Assembly (NCBI GenBank): GCA_021769295.1 | Contig: JAETTD010000005.1 | Location: forward strand, 52,654-116,653 | Direction: 5' to 3' | Length of the DNA: 64,000 nucleotides | From: Bacillota bacterium | GTDB lineage: Bacteria; Bacillota; Clostridia; Peptostreptococcales; Anaerovoracaceae | Part shown: one piece after another, positions 62,141 to 64,000 of the stretch | Layout: each line of letters begins with the position of its first letter | How positions within the stretch are numbered: position 1 is the stretch's first letter | Program-made: the position numbers and the translations under genes | The notes under the pieces: generated by a model | The model's input: only the letters and a program-made list of their open reading frames with translations | Told to the model about the DNA's origin: nothing | Databases searched by the model: none

Positions 62141-63135
62141 TAAATATCCTTTCTGACTGTAACTTCGCCGCTGGTTATGACATCCATTTCTCTCGACCGT
62201 CTTCCTTCCATGTATTCCACCACAAGTCCGCCGTTCTCGTCTATATCTATGGCGCGGGCTTTTACGCCACGGCCGCCGTTTTCAGGCATCTGGCTGTAAG
62301 ATGCGCCATAAAGTAGAATCTGTTCACCCAGAATCATGGAGCGTGATTTATATTCACGAAGAATAGTTCTCTTGTCAAAATTTTCAATTAAACCAAAAAA
62401 CTTGTTTACCACAGCCGCAGCCAAATCATTGCGTGTAAAGTCTTTTTTTGCATCTTTAAGATAAGTGGCTTTTGATTCGATTTCTTCGGGAAATATCTGT
62501 TCGAAACAGTTGATGCCTATACCTACGATGATGCGGCTGATGTTGCCTGTTTCGAAATTGGTTTCAGCCTCTGTAAGTATTCCGCATATTTTCTTTCCTT
62601 GCAGATATATATCGTTTACCCATTTAATTTTCGGACCTATACCTACAACCGACTCTATGGCTTGGCATACTGCCAGAGCGGCGACGGTGGTTATTAGCAT
62701 TGATTTATCCAGACCAAATTCAGGCTCAAAAGCGATAGTCATATAGAGGCCTTTGGAAACGGGTGAATAAAAGGAACGGCCAAGCCTGCCTCTTCCGTGA
62801 GTCTGTTCTTTTGCGATTACGATATGAGGAACCGAAAGGTTTTCAATACGCTTTGCATAGTTGTTGGTTGAGTCCACCTTATCAAGAATCTGAACCTTGC
62901 AAGGCAGACCTACGTTTTCTTTTATGTAATCTGCGGAGAGCACATCCCCCTTTTGTATGAGCCGATAACCGGTGCTCGGCTTTGACTCTATGGTAAAGCC
63001 CTCATCCTGCAATTTTTTAATGGCTTTCCATACGGAATTGCGTGAAAGTCCCAAAATGTCTGCAAGTTCCTGCCCTGATATGTACTCTGCGGTTCTGTCG
63101 TTGAAAATTTCTAAAATCTGTGATTTGGTAGACAT
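62140..63135 (-). CDS. birA: Bifunctional biotin protein ligase/biotin operon repressor
   Basis: 331 residues. An N-terminal winged HTH (1-60, with GQELADILGLSRNSVWKAIK) precedes the ligase domain with biotinyl-5'-AMP loop GRGRLGR at 114-120 and KIKWVNDIYLQGKKICGILTE. A C-terminal SH3-like domain follows. It attaches biotin to carboxylases and represses when charged. A matching operator lies just upstream of the gene. SD is GGGAGG. Confidence 0.94.
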   Translation of the reverse strand: MSTKSQILEIFNDRTAEYISGQELADILGLSRNSVWKAIKKLQDEGFTIESKPSTGYRLIQKGDVLSADYIKENVGLPCKVQILDKVDSTNNYAKRIENLSVPHIVIAKEQTHGRGRLGRSFYSPVSKGLYMTIAFEPEFGLDKSMLITTVAALAVCQAIESVVGIGPKIKWVNDIYLQGKKICGILTEAETNFETGNISRIIVGIGINCFEQIFPEEIESKATYLKDAKKDFTRNDLAAAVVNKFFGLIENFDKRTILREYKSRSMILGEQILLYGASYSQMPENGGRGVKARAIDIDENGGLVVEYMEGRRSREMDVITSGEVTVRKDI

Positions 63136-63191
63136 ATAATCCTCCCGATGCCGTTAAAATATGCATATAGTATATCGCCGGGAAGAAAGTT

Positions 63192-63221
63192 TGTCAACCT
63201 ATATTTTAAGTCAGGGTGACA
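63192..63221 (-). promoter_or_regulatory. BirA operator
   Basis: TGTCAACC (63192-63199), 14 bp, GGGTGACA (63214-63221), near the known Firmicutes BirA pattern TGTNAACC-N14-16-GGTTNACA. It lies 57 bp upstream of birA on the opposite side, as expected for autoregulation of birA-bioY. Confidence 0.8.
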
Positions 63222-63280
63222 TTGGAAAGCCGGAAAGAACGTTTTTAAGCAAATACTATACTTTATTATGCTGCAAGATT

Positions 63281-63405
63281 ATGGTATAATGAACGCAAAT
63301 CGATTGTAACGGCATTGCCGCAAGGAAGCGTTCATTGAATCACGATGGACCATTGTATTTTTAGAGGAAGAATCGTGGTATAATAAATCATTACAAGCTC
63401 TTTGC
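63281..63405 (+). repeat. 94-bp-period dispersed element, copy D
   Basis: GGTATAAT at 63283 and 63377 are exactly 94 bp apart. About 90% like copy B over its whole length, including the AATAAATCATTACAAG tail. Confidence 0.85.
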
Positions 63406-63588
63406 ATCCCCTCAGGAGCAGATAAGCTCTGCGATTCATTGCTCCCTTTGCAGGGAATTAAAATAACTCGCCTCCCATAGAGCAGAGAAAGGGAGGCTCA
63501 AACAGATTTTAATTCCGGCTGCAAAGATTCGCAATTTCATCGGAGCTTATAGCTGCCCTTCGGGAGAGCAAATCCCTTGTAATAATTT
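63384..63588. repeat. 205-bp imperfect snap-back repeat
   Basis: The left arm (63384-63464) and right arm (63506-63588) are imperfect inverse complements: ATTACAAG/CTTGTAAT at the ends, AGATAAGCTC/GAGCTTAT in the middle, GGAATTAAAAT/ATTTTAATTCC at the inner end. GCCTCCC/GGGAGGC forms the apex hairpin. It abuts copy D and could be a structured RNA or a MITE-like insert. Confidence 0.7.
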
Positions 63589-63634
63589 ACAGAAGGCTAT
63601 GTTTGACGGCGTTGGTGCAAAGGGTGTTCCTAAT

Positions 63635-63892
63635 TGTTGGCTGATTTTTAAGAAAAGCCTAAGACAGCCAACATAGGTTTACATAACACCCTCGAAGCCC
63701 GTATCGAAACATGTCGATGTTGGCTTTTTGTGGAGAGCTGGGCATTTTGGACAACGTTTTTCGCGTTTTCTGTTGTCCGATTCTCGGATTTAGGCTCAAA
63801 CAGCCAACAAAGGAGCCCCCTAAGGCGGGCGAATTTACATTTAATGTAAATTTTGTTGGCTGATTTAAGGATATTCAGCAATTCTTGAGCTG
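63635..63892 (+). repeat. P39 palindromic array at 63 kb
   Basis: Units start at 63635, 63718, 63771 and 63854 (steps 83, 53, 83). The first three are exactly 39 bp. The fourth keeps TGTTGGC but its right end has decayed. Intervals are 44, 14 and 44 bp. The first interval shares GGTTTACATAA and the GTCGA end with the fourth interval at 28557. No supported ORF lies in 63593-63960. Confidence 0.87.
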
Positions 63893-63960
63893 CTAAAATA
63901 AAGTTGTAATAGCAATGTGCCTTTTGTAAAATATAAACATAAAACGAAAGGAGCAATGAT

Positions 63961-64000
63961 ATGGCATACGTTGACCCACAAATTCAGGAACAGATAATCA
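63961..64000 (+). CDS. Start of a gene cut by the window edge
   Basis: An ATG with a strong SD (AAAGGAG, 7 nt away) opens a frame MAYVDPQIQEQII running off the end. Thirteen residues are too few to name it. The P39 array lies just upstream. Confidence 0.6.
   Translation, partial: MAYVDPQIQEQII

Noticed and set aside
63648..63956. 102-codon minus-strand ORF
   Set aside because: It is the complement of the P39 array, has no SD or recognisable domain, and its sequence is explained by the repeats.

Overview
The window looks like chromosome of an anaerobic amino-acid-fermenting member of the Clostridia (inference, closest in flavour to Peptostreptococcales/Anaerovoracaceae-type organisms). The reasons are AT-rich intergenic DNA with strong AGGAGG ribosome sites, a complete Stickland-type ornithine oxidation cluster, both butyrate-forming terminal enzymes (a butyryl-CoA:acetate CoA-transferase-like protein and butyrate kinase), a flavodiiron O2/NO detoxification protein, and cobalamin lower-ligand assembly genes.

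Layout. 1-1 kb: end of a YeiH-type transporter, a tRNA-Arg(CCT) and tRNA debris. 1-8 kb: CoA-transferase, thioredoxin/PepSY pair, a large RND transporter with an inserted coiled coil, and an ArsR regulator. 8-20 kb: the ornithine regulon, made of a sigma-54 activator with upstream activator sites, a near-perfect -24/-12 promoter, ord-ortA-ortB-oraS-oraE, then (after a terminator) a PD-(D/E)XK-like gene and two acetyltransferases, then a GlmL/MutL-like reactivase and ornithine racemase. 20-25 kb: a type I toxin-antitoxin locus whose promoter carries a LexA-like box, an ECF-type sigma factor/DUF4367 operon with a repeated promoter motif, and a lipoprotein. 25-33 kb: tripartite flavodiiron protein, DUF2804 protein, nfo, buk and a sugar phosphomutase. 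33-36 kb: metNIQ preceded by a methionine-rich leader peptide and an intrinsic terminator. 36-42 kb: secondary alcohol dehydrogenase and a cob cluster that can complete the cobalamin needed by ornithine aminomutase. 42-47 kb: DMT transporter, HD protein, purine permease and phosphoribosyltransferase. 47-57.5 kb: a type I restriction island (Fic, hsdM, HEPN-like protein, hsdS, tyrosine recombinase, second hsdS, hsdR) entered next to a broken XRE regulator. 57.5-64 kb: a CWB2 cell-wall protein, and bioY/birA with a BirA operator.

The most unusual content is intergenic. Two families of strictly length-conserved palindromic units form regular arrays. Family P35 has 35-bp units (TGCCG...CGGCA) repeating every 62 bp at three loci (2430, 37179, 60460). 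Family P39 has 38-40-bp units (TGTTGGC...GCCAACA) spaced 44/14/44 bp at three loci (15188, 28302, 63635) plus a solo unit. In the 15-kb array the fourth unit lies inside the 5' coding region of the PD-(D/E)XK-like gene. A third dispersed element (two GGTATAAT boxes exactly 94 bp apart) occurs four times, three of them beside P39 units. These arrays, the Met-leader attenuator and the SOS-box type I toxin are the strongest candidates for undescribed biology.
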